Origin: Ancylobacter sp. Lp-2
Lineage (GTDB): Bacteria; Pseudomonadota; Alphaproteobacteria; Rhizobiales; Xanthobacteraceae
Assembly: GCF_020523795.1 (NCBI RefSeq)
Contig: NZ_JAJALI010000002.1
Coordinates: forward strand, 741,690-805,689
Length of the DNA: 64,000 bases
Reading direction: 5' to 3'
In this document: positions 36,014 to 43,834 of the stretch, one piece after another
Numbering within the stretch: position 1 is the stretch's first letter
Layout of the letters: every line of letters starts with the position of its first letter
Program-made: the position numbers and the translations under genes
Notes under the pieces: model-generated
What the model saw: only the letters and a program-made list of their open reading frames with translations
The model's database searches: none
What the model was told of the DNA's origin: nothing

Positions 36014-36562
36014 ATGAAAGTCCTCACCGACCAGATCCTCTCGCAATCCGCCTATTCGGCGGAGATCGATGTCCCGCTGGAGACGGTCGACATCGCCGGC
36101 TGGCTGTTCACACTGCCGGAGGCGGAATATCTGCGCTGCTGCCCGCCCGACCACATCGGCTCCGGCATCACCACCACCGATGACGGCCGCCCGATGGTCA
36201 TCAACGTTGAGATGATCGGCAGCGGACTGGTCATCCAGCACTATGTCGCCGAGGAGGCGACACCGAGCTACTGCCGGATGAACTCGATCTCCGACGTGTT
36301 GACCCCGGCCGGGCGCACGCAGGTCAACGTGATCTGGGAGCTGATCGCCGAGGCGGCCGAGGGCGGGCGCACCCGCTACACCAACCGCGTCACCTCGCAC
36401 CCGACCGACGTGTTCATGGATTTCCTTGCCGCGCACGGTCAGACATTCGAACAGGCGGCCGTGGCCCGGCAGGCGGCGGGGGGCGACCATAATCGTCGCG
36501 AAACGCCGCTCTTCGCCGCCAGCATCGCGCGCCGGGCACTAGGCAAGCCCGCCGGGAAATGA
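36014..36562 (+). CDS. Hypothetical protein, possible SRPBCC-like fold
   Basis: This 182-residue protein is not confidently assigned. It begins MKVLTDQILSQSAYSAEIDVP, continues with a GWLFTLPEAEYLRCCPPDH segment (about 29-47), and has a central region of alternating strands (PMVINVEMIGSGLVIQHYV, then a strand-rich YCRMNSISDVLT). The overall pattern of strands and one long C-terminal helix (DVFMDFLAAHGQTFEQAAVARQ) resembles small SRPBCC proteins, which is a guess. There is no signal peptide or membrane segment. Codon usage is normal for the window and the protein looks intact, so it is probably real. It stands alone: 283 bp after treY and about 160 bp before a strong terminator. Confidence 0.65.
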   Translation: MKVLTDQILSQSAYSAEIDVPLETVDIAGWLFTLPEAEYLRCCPPDHIGSGITTTDDGRPMVINVEMIGSGLVIQHYVAEEATPSYCRMNSISDVLTPAGRTQVNVIWELIAEAAEGGRTRYTNRVTSHPTDVFMDFLAAHGQTFEQAAVARQAAGGDHNRRETPLFAASIARRALGKPAGK

Positions 36563-36723
36563 AGCCGTCATATTGGATGCATCGAGCGTCCGAAGGCCGA
36601 TGCTCCGCCGAGCCGGAAGACTCTCCCACCGGGTTGGAAGGCTAGCCACACGGCATAACCGCCGACACGGTGCCACGCCGATGCCTGCCGGCTGATACGC
36701 TGCGGACCATCGACCAGGTGAGA
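36563..36723 (+). ncRNA. Non-coding stretch ending in an intrinsic terminator; 3' UTR or small RNA candidate
   Basis: No reading frame with coding character lies in the 160 bp between the orphan gene and the terminator at 36724. The segment contains several self-complementary patches, for example GCCGGCTG and CGGCATAACCGCCG. It could be a long 3' UTR of the orphan gene or an independent small RNA. No known RNA family was recognised. Confidence 0.2.
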
Positions 36724-36749
36724 GGGGCGCCACGCGCCGCCCCTTTTTT
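36724..36749 (+). terminator. Intrinsic (Rho-independent) terminator
   Basis: The stem GGGGCG (36724-36729) pairs with CGCCCC (36738-36743), and inner pairing GGCGC/GCGCC is also possible. Six T residues (36744-36749) follow immediately. This is the clearest plus-strand intrinsic terminator in the window and should end transcription of the 36014 gene or of a small RNA. Confidence 0.8.
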
Positions 36750-37059
36750 GCTTGCGGCCCCACGCTTTGCCAGCCGCTCCCGGATCGACGACGGCAACTG
36801 CCGAGCGACGCAATGAATTGCGGTTCTTGCCTTACCACGGATGGCCCCCGGGTCTTTCGAGCGGACCATCCGCTTTCACTGCGCCGCGAGCGCTCGCTGC
36901 GGTTATCGGCGGCGCCGGATGCTTCGGCCGCGGCCGCGCCTTCGCCCCGGAGCGCGATCTGCTCTTGAATGCGCCTCGCCGACACGACGTGGCCCTGGCG
37001 CGCGACGCTACCCTCCTTCCCTAGTCGATGGCGCGGCTACCGGATGGGCGCCCGGCATG

Positions 37060-37297
37060 GCCGCCCATCCGCAAGCTTGCATCGTCGGGACGGATGCGCC
37101 GGTAGCGGACGCTGGTGCGATCGACGCACAGCACCTGGCACGCCCGACGCTGGCTCACCCCGTGCGCGGCACGGGCATGAGCCACGGCTTTTCGCCGTGC
37201 ATCGGGCGTCGCCATTTTGAGCTGACATTCCTCAGGATGCAGAAGGCGGCCGAGGAGATGCCGTGCTCGCGTTACACATCGGCGGTCTTCGACGGCC
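37060..37297 (-). pseudogene. Decayed IS3-family transposase remnant (OrfA-OrfB fragments)
   Basis: Read on the minus strand, about 37297-37220 gives KTADV-stop-REHGISSAAF, the start of an IS3-family OrfA (normally KTADVCREHGIS) with the Cys codon changed to a stop. From 37215 a shifted frame gives MATPDARRKAVAHARAAHG followed by VSQRRACQVLCVDRTSVRYR and RPDDASLR, the end of OrfA and beginning of OrfB of the IS407-like group. Most of OrfA is deleted between the two pieces, and OrfB loses similarity after RPDDASLR, well before the DDE catalytic core. It cannot encode an active transposase. No terminal repeats were recognised. It marks a past insertion and deletion at the boundary between the trehalose and amine-catabolism clusters. 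Confidence 0.78.
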
Positions 37298-37347
37298 CCC
37301 CCAAATCTGAAGGAAGTTCGGAGAGCTCAGGTCAAAGGACGCGGCAC

Positions 37348-37701
37348 CTATGCCTGATAGGTAATCCAGATCTTGCGCGTGGGCTCGATGACGGTCCACA
37401 CACCGCGAAATCCGGGGCGCATCACGAAGCTGACGCCCGGCTTCAGCACCACCGTCTCGCCGCCGTCCTCGGTCAGCTCCGAATGACCGGAGACGATGTG
37501 CATGAACTCCCAGCAATCCTTGACGACGTTCCAGGAGCCCGGCGCGACCTCCCAGACACCGCTCTCGACCTTGCCATCCGGGGTCTTTTCCAGATCCCAG
37601 GTCATGTTGCTGGGGTTGCCGGCGAGGATGCGCTCCGGCAGCGGCGCGCCGAGGACCGGTTCGCCGGGGTTCGCTGCGTCGATAACAAGAAGGGTGCTCA
37701 T
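37348..37701 (-). CDS. Cupin-domain protein (DUF861/EutQ-like)
   Basis: This 117-residue single-domain cupin belongs to the ethanolamine-EutQ/ureidoglycine-aminohydrolase-like group. The conserved pattern is TWDLEKTPDGKVESGVWEVAPG, then EFMHIVSGHSELTEDGGE (first cupin motif, with only one of the usual His residues) and PGVSFVMRPGFRGVWTV (second motif). Metal binding is therefore uncertain. It is the last gene of the minus-strand operon that starts with the PuuA-like ligase, 21 bp after the hydroxyacid dehydrogenase. Small cupins of this type occur beside amine and amino-acid catabolic genes; their chemistry is mostly unknown. Confidence 0.82.
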   Translation of the reverse strand: MSTLLVIDAANPGEPVLGAPLPERILAGNPSNMTWDLEKTPDGKVESGVWEVAPGSWNVVKDCWEFMHIVSGHSELTEDGGETVVLKPGVSFVMRPGFRGVWTVIEPTRKIWITYQA

Positions 37702-37722
37702 GATGGGTTCTCCGTTCGAATG

Positions 37723-38667
37723 TCAGTAGCCACGGGCGCGCTCGCCGACCGGCTCGGGCGGCAGGCCGTTCTCGATGCGGACGATGTTGGCGGTGACCGC
37801 CTCGCCGCAGATCTCGGCATTGCCGTCGCTGCCGATATGCGGCGTGAGGCGCACCTTCGGGTGCGTCCAGAACGGGCTGTCGGCCGGCACCGGCTCGGGA
37901 TCGAACACATCGAGCGTCGCCCCGGCGAGATGCCCGGAATCGAGCGCCACCAGCAAATCCGCCGCGACGAGATGGTTGCCGCGCCCGAGATTGATCACCA
38001 CCGCCCCCTTGGGCAGAGCGGCGAATAGCCCGGCATCGAGGAGGCCGACCGTGTCGGTGGTGGCCGGCAGGATCGAGACAAGGAAATGCGTCTGCGCCAG
38101 CATCTCCTTCAGCCCCTCGGCGCCGGAGAAACCGGTCACGCCCTCGATGCGGCGCGCGCTGCGCGACCAGCCCAGCACGGAGAAGCCCAGCCCCGCCAGC
38201 GCCCGGGCCGCTGCGCCACCCATCTCGCCGAGGCCGAGTATGCCGACCTTGAGCGCCGCCTTGTCGCGGATCTGCAGGAAGCGCCATTCGCCCCGTGCCT
38301 GCTGCGCCGCCGCGACGTCCATCATCCGGTAATAGTGCAGCACCACGTGCAGCACGTAGTCGCGCATCTGCTCGCGGGTCTTGTCGTGCATCAGCCGCAC
38401 GATCGGAGGGCCGGGCGGCAGTTGGGGATCGGCCAGCACATGGTCGATGCCGGCGCCCATGGAGAAGATCGCTTCGAGATTGGGCAGGTTCGCCATCAGG
38501 CCGGGCGTCGGCTTCCACACCAGCGAATAGGCGATGGTAGCGGGATCGTAGCCCTCGCCTTCCGCATGCACGACGAGGTCGGGCATCTGCGCGGTGAGCG
38601 CGGCGCGGTAGGGCTCGGGATCTTCGCCGGTGGCAGCGATGAGAAGCGCCCGTGTGTCACGGTTCAT
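37723..38667 (-). CDS. D-2-hydroxyacid dehydrogenase, glyoxylate/hydroxypyruvate reductase A (GhrA) type
   Basis: This 314-residue NAD(P)-dependent dehydrogenase has the short GhrA layout. The substrate domain shows PNLEAIFSMGAGIDHVLADP at about 64-83, and the nucleotide-binding GILGLGEMGGAAARAL at about 141-156. The catalytic triad is R in INLGRGNHLV, E in DVFDPEPVP and H in LTPHIGSDGNA. The start at 38667 overlaps the dual-ATPase stop by 4 bp. GhrA relatives reduce glyoxylate or hydroxypyruvate. Its place in an amine-degradation operon suggests it reduces a 2-oxo acid formed from the substrate after amine removal, which is an inference. Confidence 0.88.
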   Translation of the reverse strand: MNRDTRALLIAATGEDPEPYRAALTAQMPDLVVHAEGEGYDPATIAYSLVWKPTPGLMANLPNLEAIFSMGAGIDHVLADPQLPPGPPIVRLMHDKTREQMRDYVLHVVLHYYRMMDVAAAQQARGEWRFLQIRDKAALKVGILGLGEMGGAAARALAGLGFSVLGWSRSARRIEGVTGFSGAEGLKEMLAQTHFLVSILPATTDTVGLLDAGLFAALPKGAVVINLGRGNHLVAADLLVALDSGHLAGATLDVFDPEPVPADSPFWTHPKVRLTPHIGSDGNAEICGEAVTANIVRIENGLPPEPVGERARGY

Positions 38668-40295
38668 GTCGATCTCCGGTCTGGGGTCTGCGTCGCCCGG
38701 GCGGCGATCACGCCGTCGAGCCAGCCGAGGCGCAGCTCCGGCACGGCGCGGATCAACGCCTCGGTATAGGGATGGTAGGGCGGGTTCAGCACCTGCCGGG
38801 CGGGACCGGCGGCGACGAGAGCGCCGTGGCGCATCACCGCCACATGGTCGGCCAGCGCTTCGACCGCGCCGAAGTCGTGGGTGATGAACAGGTAGCTCAC
38901 CCCCTGCTCCGCCTGGAGCCGCGCCAGCAGCTTGAGCACGCCGTCGGCGACCAGCGGGTCGAGCGCGCTGGTCACCTCGTCGCAGACGATCAGCCGGGGC
39001 CGGGCGGCGAGCGCGCGGGCGATGCACACACGCTGCTTCTGCCCGCCGGAAAGCGCGCCGGGGCGGCGCTCTGCGAATTCGGGCTTCAGCTCCACCTGCT
39101 CCAGCAGGGCGGCGACAGCCACGTCCCGCGCCGCACCGCGCAGGCCCTGGAAGCGGGAGAGCGGCGCACCGATGATCTCGCCGACCCGCTGGCGCGGATT
39201 GAGCGCGAGGTCGGGGTTCTGATGCACCATCTGGATGTCGCGGAGGTCGTCAAGGGGACGCCGGTGCATGTCCGGCTCCAGCCTCCGCCCGGCGAAGGCC
39301 AGACTTCCCGCCCGGTGCGGCAGCAATCCGCAGATCACCTTGCCGAGCGTCGACTTGCCGGAGCCGGATTCGCCCACCACCGCCAGCGTGCGGCCCTGCG
39401 GCACCACGAGGTCGAGTTTCTCGATGATGCTGACATTGCCGTAGCCGGCGGCGATACCCTTCAACTCCAGCAATGGCGGGCGCTCTGGCTGGGGCGCATG
39501 GCGAAGGTTGCGGGCGGCGATCAGCCGACGGGTATAGTCGGCGGTCGGCGCCTCGATCACCTGCGCCGTCGACCCGCTCTCGACCATCTTGCCATGCCTG
39601 AGCACGAGGATGGCATCGGCCATCTGCGCGACGAGGGCGAGGTCGTGCGAGATGTAGAGCCCGGCCATGCCCTCCTCGCGGATCGCTTGGCGCACCGCCA
39701 GGATCACCTCGATCTGGGTGGTGACGTCGAGTGCGGTGGTCGGTTCGTCGAACACGATGAGGTCGGGACGGGCGCACATCGCCATCGCCGTCATGGCGCG
39801 CTGGAGCTGGCCCCCAGAAGCCTGGTGCGGGAATTTCTCGCCGAAGGTCTCCGGCGAGGGCAGCTCCAACCGGGCGAACAGCTCGATCGCCCGCTGCCGT
39901 GCCTGCGCGCGGCTCATCAACCGGCGTTGCACGCTGGTCTCGATCACCTGGTCGATCAGCCGGAAAGCGGGATTGAAGGCGGAAGCCGCCGACTGCGCGA
40001 CATAGGCGACGCGCCGGCCGCGAATGTCGCGCAGCAGTGCCGGCCCGCCCTTCAACAGGTCGACGCCGTCGAGCTTCACTTCGCCCGAGCGCACATAGGC
40101 GCCGCCGCGCACCGCGCCAAGCGCGGTCAGTCCCAGCGTCGACTTGCCGGCGCCGGATTCGCCGATCAGCCCCATCACCTCGCCCCGGCCGAGGGTGAGC
40201 GAGATGTCATCGAGGATGGTCGCGATGCCGCCATTCGGCAGCACCGCCTCGACATGGAGGCCTTTGATCTCCAGCAGCGGTGCGGAACCGTTCAT
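38664..40295 (-). CDS. Dipeptide/oligopeptide-type ABC transporter ATPase, two fused ATPase domains
   Basis: The 543 residues hold two ATPase domains in one chain (DppD-DppF fusion). The first has Walker A GESGAGKST (about 39-47), signature QASGGQLQRA (weaker than LSGGQ) and Walker B DLIVFDEPTTALD. The second has Walker A GESGSGKST (about 327-335), signature LSGGQKQRVCIARA and Walker B RLIVCDEVTSALD. Fused forms like GsiA are common for peptide, glutathione and opine importers. It overlaps both neighbours by 4 bp (ATGA). The first signature's missing leucine may mean the two sites are not equivalent. Confidence 0.92.
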   Translation of the reverse strand: MNGSAPLLEIKGLHVEAVLPNGGIATILDDISLTLGRGEVMGLIGESGAGKSTLGLTALGAVRGGAYVRSGEVKLDGVDLLKGGPALLRDIRGRRVAYVAQSAASAFNPAFRLIDQVIETSVQRRLMSRAQARQRAIELFARLELPSPETFGEKFPHQASGGQLQRAMTAMAMCARPDLIVFDEPTTALDVTTQIEVILAVRQAIREEGMAGLYISHDLALVAQMADAILVLRHGKMVESGSTAQVIEAPTADYTRRLIAARNLRHAPQPERPPLLELKGIAAGYGNVSIIEKLDLVVPQGRTLAVVGESGSGKSTLGKVICGLLPHRAGSLAFAGRRLEPDMHRRPLDDLRDIQMVHQNPDLALNPRQRVGEIIGAPLSRFQGLRGAARDVAVAALLEQVELKPEFAERRPGALSGGQKQRVCIARALAARPRLIVCDEVTSALDPLVADGVLKLLARLQAEQGVSYLFITHDFGAVEALADHVAVMRHGALVAAGPARQVLNPPYHPYTEALIRAVPELRLGWLDGVIAARATQTPDRRST

Positions 40296-41134
40296 CGTGC
40301 GCCTCCGCGCCGGGCGACCACGTAGTCGCCGATCAGGTTCACGCTGATGGCGAGCAGCGCAATGAACGCCGCCGGCACCAGCGGGGTGAGCCGGCCGTAG
40401 TTCAGCGCCCCGACATTCTCGCGCACCATGCCGCCCCAGTCGGCGGTCGGCGGCTGTACGCCGAGCCCGAGGAAGGACAGCGAGGCGACGAACAGGAAGG
40501 CGAAGACGAAGCGCAGCCCGAATTCGGAGATCAACGGGATCGCCGCATTGGGCAGGATCTCCCGCCACATGATGCGCGCCGTGGAATCCCGCCGCAGGCG
40601 GGCGACGTCGACGAAGTCGCGCGCGGCGATGTCGACGCCGAGCGCCCGCGTCAGGCGGAACACCCGCAGGCTGGCGATGAAGGCCGCGACCAGCGTCAGC
40701 GTCACCAGCGAGGTTCCGGACACGCTGAGCGCCAGAAGTGCCAGCACCAGCGGCGGCAGCGCCATGAACAGGTCGACGACGCGGCTGATGACGGCGTCCG
40801 CCCAGCCGCCCAGCGTCACCGCGGCGAGGCCGAACGCCCCGCCCACCATGAAGGCCAGCGTGACGATGGCGAGCGACAGCCCGATCGAGGTGCGGGCGCC
40901 GAAGATGATACGCGAGAGCATGTCGCGCCCGAGTTGGTCGGTGCCGAGCGGATGGGCGAGGTCCGGCGCCTGCCAGGGCATGGCGACGAGGTCGGCCTCG
41001 CCATAGGGGGCGATCCAGTCGGCGCCGAGCGCGCAGACGAGGCAGGCGAGGCAGAACAGCGCCGCCAGCATCACCGGCACGCCGGAAAGGCGCGAGGGTG
41101 CGGCGGGGCGCGAGGTGGCATCGGTGAGGCTCAT
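40292..41134 (-). CDS. Dipeptide-type ABC transporter permease (DppC-like)
   Basis: This 280-residue inner-membrane permease has the DppC N-terminal helix followed by the periplasmic LAHPLGTDQLGRDMLSRIIFGAR pattern (about 54-76), five further helices, and an EAA-type loop ARDFVDVARLRRDSTARIMWREILPN. The LGTDxxGRD motif is diagnostic of DppC/OppC. ATG 41134 overlaps the DppB-like stop. It pairs with the DppB-like permease to import the operon's substrate. Confidence 0.92.
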   Translation of the reverse strand: MSLTDATSRPAAPSRLSGVPVMLAALFCLACLVCALGADWIAPYGEADLVAMPWQAPDLAHPLGTDQLGRDMLSRIIFGARTSIGLSLAIVTLAFMVGGAFGLAAVTLGGWADAVISRVVDLFMALPPLVLALLALSVSGTSLVTLTLVAAFIASLRVFRLTRALGVDIAARDFVDVARLRRDSTARIMWREILPNAAIPLISEFGLRFVFAFLFVASLSFLGLGVQPPTADWGGMVRENVGALNYGRLTPLVPAAFIALLAISVNLIGDYVVARRGGAR

Positions 41135-42078
41135 CGCGCGTATCTCAGTCGGGGATTGAGCGCGATCGCCAGGAGGTCGGCGATCATGTTGAGCAGGATG
41201 TAGGTGGCGGCGAAGATCAGCCCGCAGGCCTGCACAACGGTGATGTCCTGCTTCGACACCGAATCGACCATCAGCTGTCCCATGCCGGGATAGGCGAAGA
41301 TGGTCTCGACGATGATCAGCCCCACCACGAGATCGGCGAGGTTGAGCACCACCACGGCGGCGATCGGGCTCATCACGTTGGGCAGGACATGGCGCACCAC
41401 CACCTGCCATTCCGGCAGGCCCTTGAGCAGCGCGGTGCCGACATAGTCGGAATCCATCACCGAGACGATGCTGGCTCGCGTCATGCGGATCATGTGGGCG
41501 CAGGAGGTGATCACCAGCGTCATCACCGGCAGCACCAGCAGCGGCCACATCCGCTCGAAGCTCATGCCGGCGGTGACGATGGAGATCGACGGCACCCAAT
41601 GCAGGTTCACCGCGAACACCGCGATCGCCATGTAGGCGAAGAAGAATTCCGGCGTCGCCACCGTCACCATCGACAGGACGAGGATGGCGCGGTCAAACAG
41701 CCGGTCGCGGAAGATCGCCGCCAGCGTGCCGAGCCCGACCGCCAGCGGCACCGCGATCAGTGCCGCCGCGCCGGCAAGCATCAGCGTGTTCTTCAGCCGC
41801 GTGGCGATCAGCGGGCCGATCTCGCGGCCATTGGTCAGCGAGGTGCCGAGGTCGCCGCGCATCAGCCCGGCGAGCCAGTCGAGATAACGCGTGAGCGCGG
41901 GCGCGTCGACGCCGCGCGCCCGGCGCAGCGCCTCCACCGCCTCCGGCGTCGCCGAGGAACCGAGCAGCTTCGTCGCGAAGTCGCCCGGCAGCAATTCGCC
42001 GGCGAAGAACAGGAGGGCGGAGGCCAGGAGGACCAGAACGATCCCCATGGCCAGCCGCTTGGCGAGTATCGCGGTCAT
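41131..42078 (-). CDS. Dipeptide-type ABC transporter permease (DppB-like)
   Basis: This 315-residue inner-membrane permease has the DppB N-terminal helix (RLAMGIVLVLLASALLFFAG) and LLPGDFATKLLGSSATPEAVEALR (about 29-52). RYLDWLAGLMRGDLGTSLTNGREI (about 62-85) and an EAA-like loop LLKGLPEWQVVVRHVLPN follow. Six transmembrane helices are expected. Its start shares a base with the binding-protein stop, so the two are translationally coupled. Confidence 0.92.
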   Translation of the reverse strand: MTAILAKRLAMGIVLVLLASALLFFAGELLPGDFATKLLGSSATPEAVEALRRARGVDAPALTRYLDWLAGLMRGDLGTSLTNGREIGPLIATRLKNTLMLAGAAALIAVPLAVGLGTLAAIFRDRLFDRAILVLSMVTVATPEFFFAYMAIAVFAVNLHWVPSISIVTAGMSFERMWPLLVLPVMTLVITSCAHMIRMTRASIVSVMDSDYVGTALLKGLPEWQVVVRHVLPNVMSPIAAVVVLNLADLVVGLIIVETIFAYPGMGQLMVDSVSKQDITVVQACGLIFAATYILLNMIADLLAIALNPRLRYAR

Positions 42079-43685
42079 CAGCCTTCCAGCCAGACGCGTT
42101 CGGTGAAGCGGGCGCCCATCAGGTACCAGGACGGGGTGGGCACCAGCCCCTTCACGCGCGGGCTGTAGGCATCGATGAAGTCGGCGAACACCGGTACCAC
42201 ATGGCCGCTGTCGCCGTGGATGAGGCCCTGCAGCTCGCCATACATCTGCTTGCGCTTGCCGGCGTCGAGCTCGCCGCGCGCCTGCACCAGCAGTTCGTCG
42301 AACTTGGCGTTGGACCAGAAGGATTCGTTCCACGGCGCGGTCGAGGCATAGACCATCGACATGATCATGTCGGCGGTCGGCCGGCCCATCCACACGCCGG
42401 TAGTCAGCGGCTTGTCGACGTTGAGCCACACCTGGTCCCAGTAGCCGTCGGCAGGCTGGCGGACCACGTCGATGGTGATGCCGGCCGGCAGCGCCGCCTG
42501 GCGGTAGAGCTGGCCGACATTGGCGGAGTTGGCGAAGGTGGCGTCGGAGGTGTTCAACTCGATCTTGAAGCTGTCCATGCCGGCCTTCTTGAGGAAGAAC
42601 TTGGCCTTCTCCGGGTCGTAGGGGTTCTGCGCCAGCGAGGCGTCGAACATCGGGTCGGTCTGGGCGAGCGGGTGGTCGTTGCCGATCTTGCCGTTGCCGC
42701 GCAGCACGATGTCGAGGATCTTCTGGCGGTCGATGGCGTATTTCATCGCCTGCCGCAGATTGGGGTCGGTGAACGGCCCCTTCTTGCAGTTCATGGCGTA
42801 GCTCCAGAACTGCCCGCCCGACGAGTTCACCACCTGCACGCCGGCATTGCCCTTGAGCATCTCCACCGCCGCCGGGTCGACGAGGCCGAGCGCGTCGATC
42901 TGGCCGGACTGGAGCGCGGCGATGCGCGCCTGCGTGTCATTGAGGACGAGGAACTCGACCTCTTCGACATGGGCGCGGCCGGGCTTCCAGTAATTGGCGT
43001 TGTGGGTCCAGGTGGCGCGCACGCCGGGCTCGAAGGAGGTCTGCTTGTAGCCGCCGGTGCCGACCGGCTTCATCCAGTCCTCGAAACCATCAGGCGTGAT
43101 CGCCATGTGGTCGCCGGTGAAGTTGTAGGGGAAGTCGGCGTTCGGGCTCTTCAGCGTGACGAGGATCTGGTTGGCGTCGAGCTTCTTGATGTCGGCGATG
43201 GCCGCCATCAGGCTCTTGGCGCCGGACTGGGACTTCTCGCCGCGATGGCGGTTGATCGAATAGATCACGTCGTCGGCGGTGAGCGTCTTGCCGTTGTGGA
43301 ATTCCACGCCCTTGCGGATGTTGAACACCCATTCCGTCGCGCCGGGCTTGGCCTCCCAGCTCTCGGCGAGCTCGGGCTTGATGGTCTTGTCGGGGTTCAG
43401 TTCGACGAGGTGGTTGAAGGTCGTGTAGGCGGCCATCACACCGAACTCGTCCTGGCGCAGCGCCGGGTCGTTGGTGTTGGTGGTGGCGCCGAGAATGCCG
43501 GCGCGCAGCTGCCCGCCCTTCTTCGGCTCGTCGGCGCGGGCGGCGCCGGGCAGCAGCAGGCCACCGAAGCCGGCAGCGAGGCCGAGCGCAGCGGCCGACT
43601 TCATCAGGTCACGACGGCTGAGGCCATAGTGCGCGCCGCTCGCCGCGCCAGGCATGACGCGGATCTTTCCCATATCGTTGCTCAT
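42078..43685 (-). CDS. ABC transporter periplasmic binding protein, family 5 (DppA-like), Tat-exported
   Basis: This 535-residue peptide/nickel/opine-type binding protein has an N-terminus LSRRDLMKSAAALGLAAGF (about 23-41) that is a textbook twin-arginine signal, with cleavage near GAARADE. Family features are PELAESWEAKPGATEWVFNIRKGVEFHNGKTLTADDV in the first lobe (given here only as landmarks PELAESWE and VEFHNGK), and RQAMKYAIDRQKIL. The gene follows the PuuB-like gene after about 150 bp, which contains a short GTCCG-TTT-CGGAC palindrome (43708-43720). The ligand is likely the amine or amino compound degraded by the operon, not necessarily a peptide. Confidence 0.9.
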   Translation of the reverse strand: MSNDMGKIRVMPGAASGAHYGLSRRDLMKSAAALGLAAGFGGLLLPGAARADEPKKGGQLRAGILGATTNTNDPALRQDEFGVMAAYTTFNHLVELNPDKTIKPELAESWEAKPGATEWVFNIRKGVEFHNGKTLTADDVIYSINRHRGEKSQSGAKSLMAAIADIKKLDANQILVTLKSPNADFPYNFTGDHMAITPDGFEDWMKPVGTGGYKQTSFEPGVRATWTHNANYWKPGRAHVEEVEFLVLNDTQARIAALQSGQIDALGLVDPAAVEMLKGNAGVQVVNSSGGQFWSYAMNCKKGPFTDPNLRQAMKYAIDRQKILDIVLRGNGKIGNDHPLAQTDPMFDASLAQNPYDPEKAKFFLKKAGMDSFKIELNTSDATFANSANVGQLYRQAALPAGITIDVVRQPADGYWDQVWLNVDKPLTTGVWMGRPTADMIMSMVYASTAPWNESFWSNAKFDELLVQARGELDAGKRKQMYGELQGLIHGDSGHVVPVFADFIDAYSPRVKGLVPTPSWYLMGARFTERVWLEG

Positions 43686-43834
43686 CTGGATCTCTCTGGA
43701 AGGGGCGGTCCGTTTCGGACGCTTGTGTGGAAGGCACGCGCCGGCACGACGGCCGGGAGGAAGGCGTGAAAGCGGTCTCCGCGCGCGGCGCGGGACGGCA
43801 GGAGGCCGGCAAAGCGGGGGATGCGGGAGGCGCG

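Noticed and set aside
36841-38028. Plus-strand open frame across the IS scar and into the cupin/dehydrogenase region
   Set aside because: It crosses unrelated features and antisense coding sequence, with no similarity of its own.
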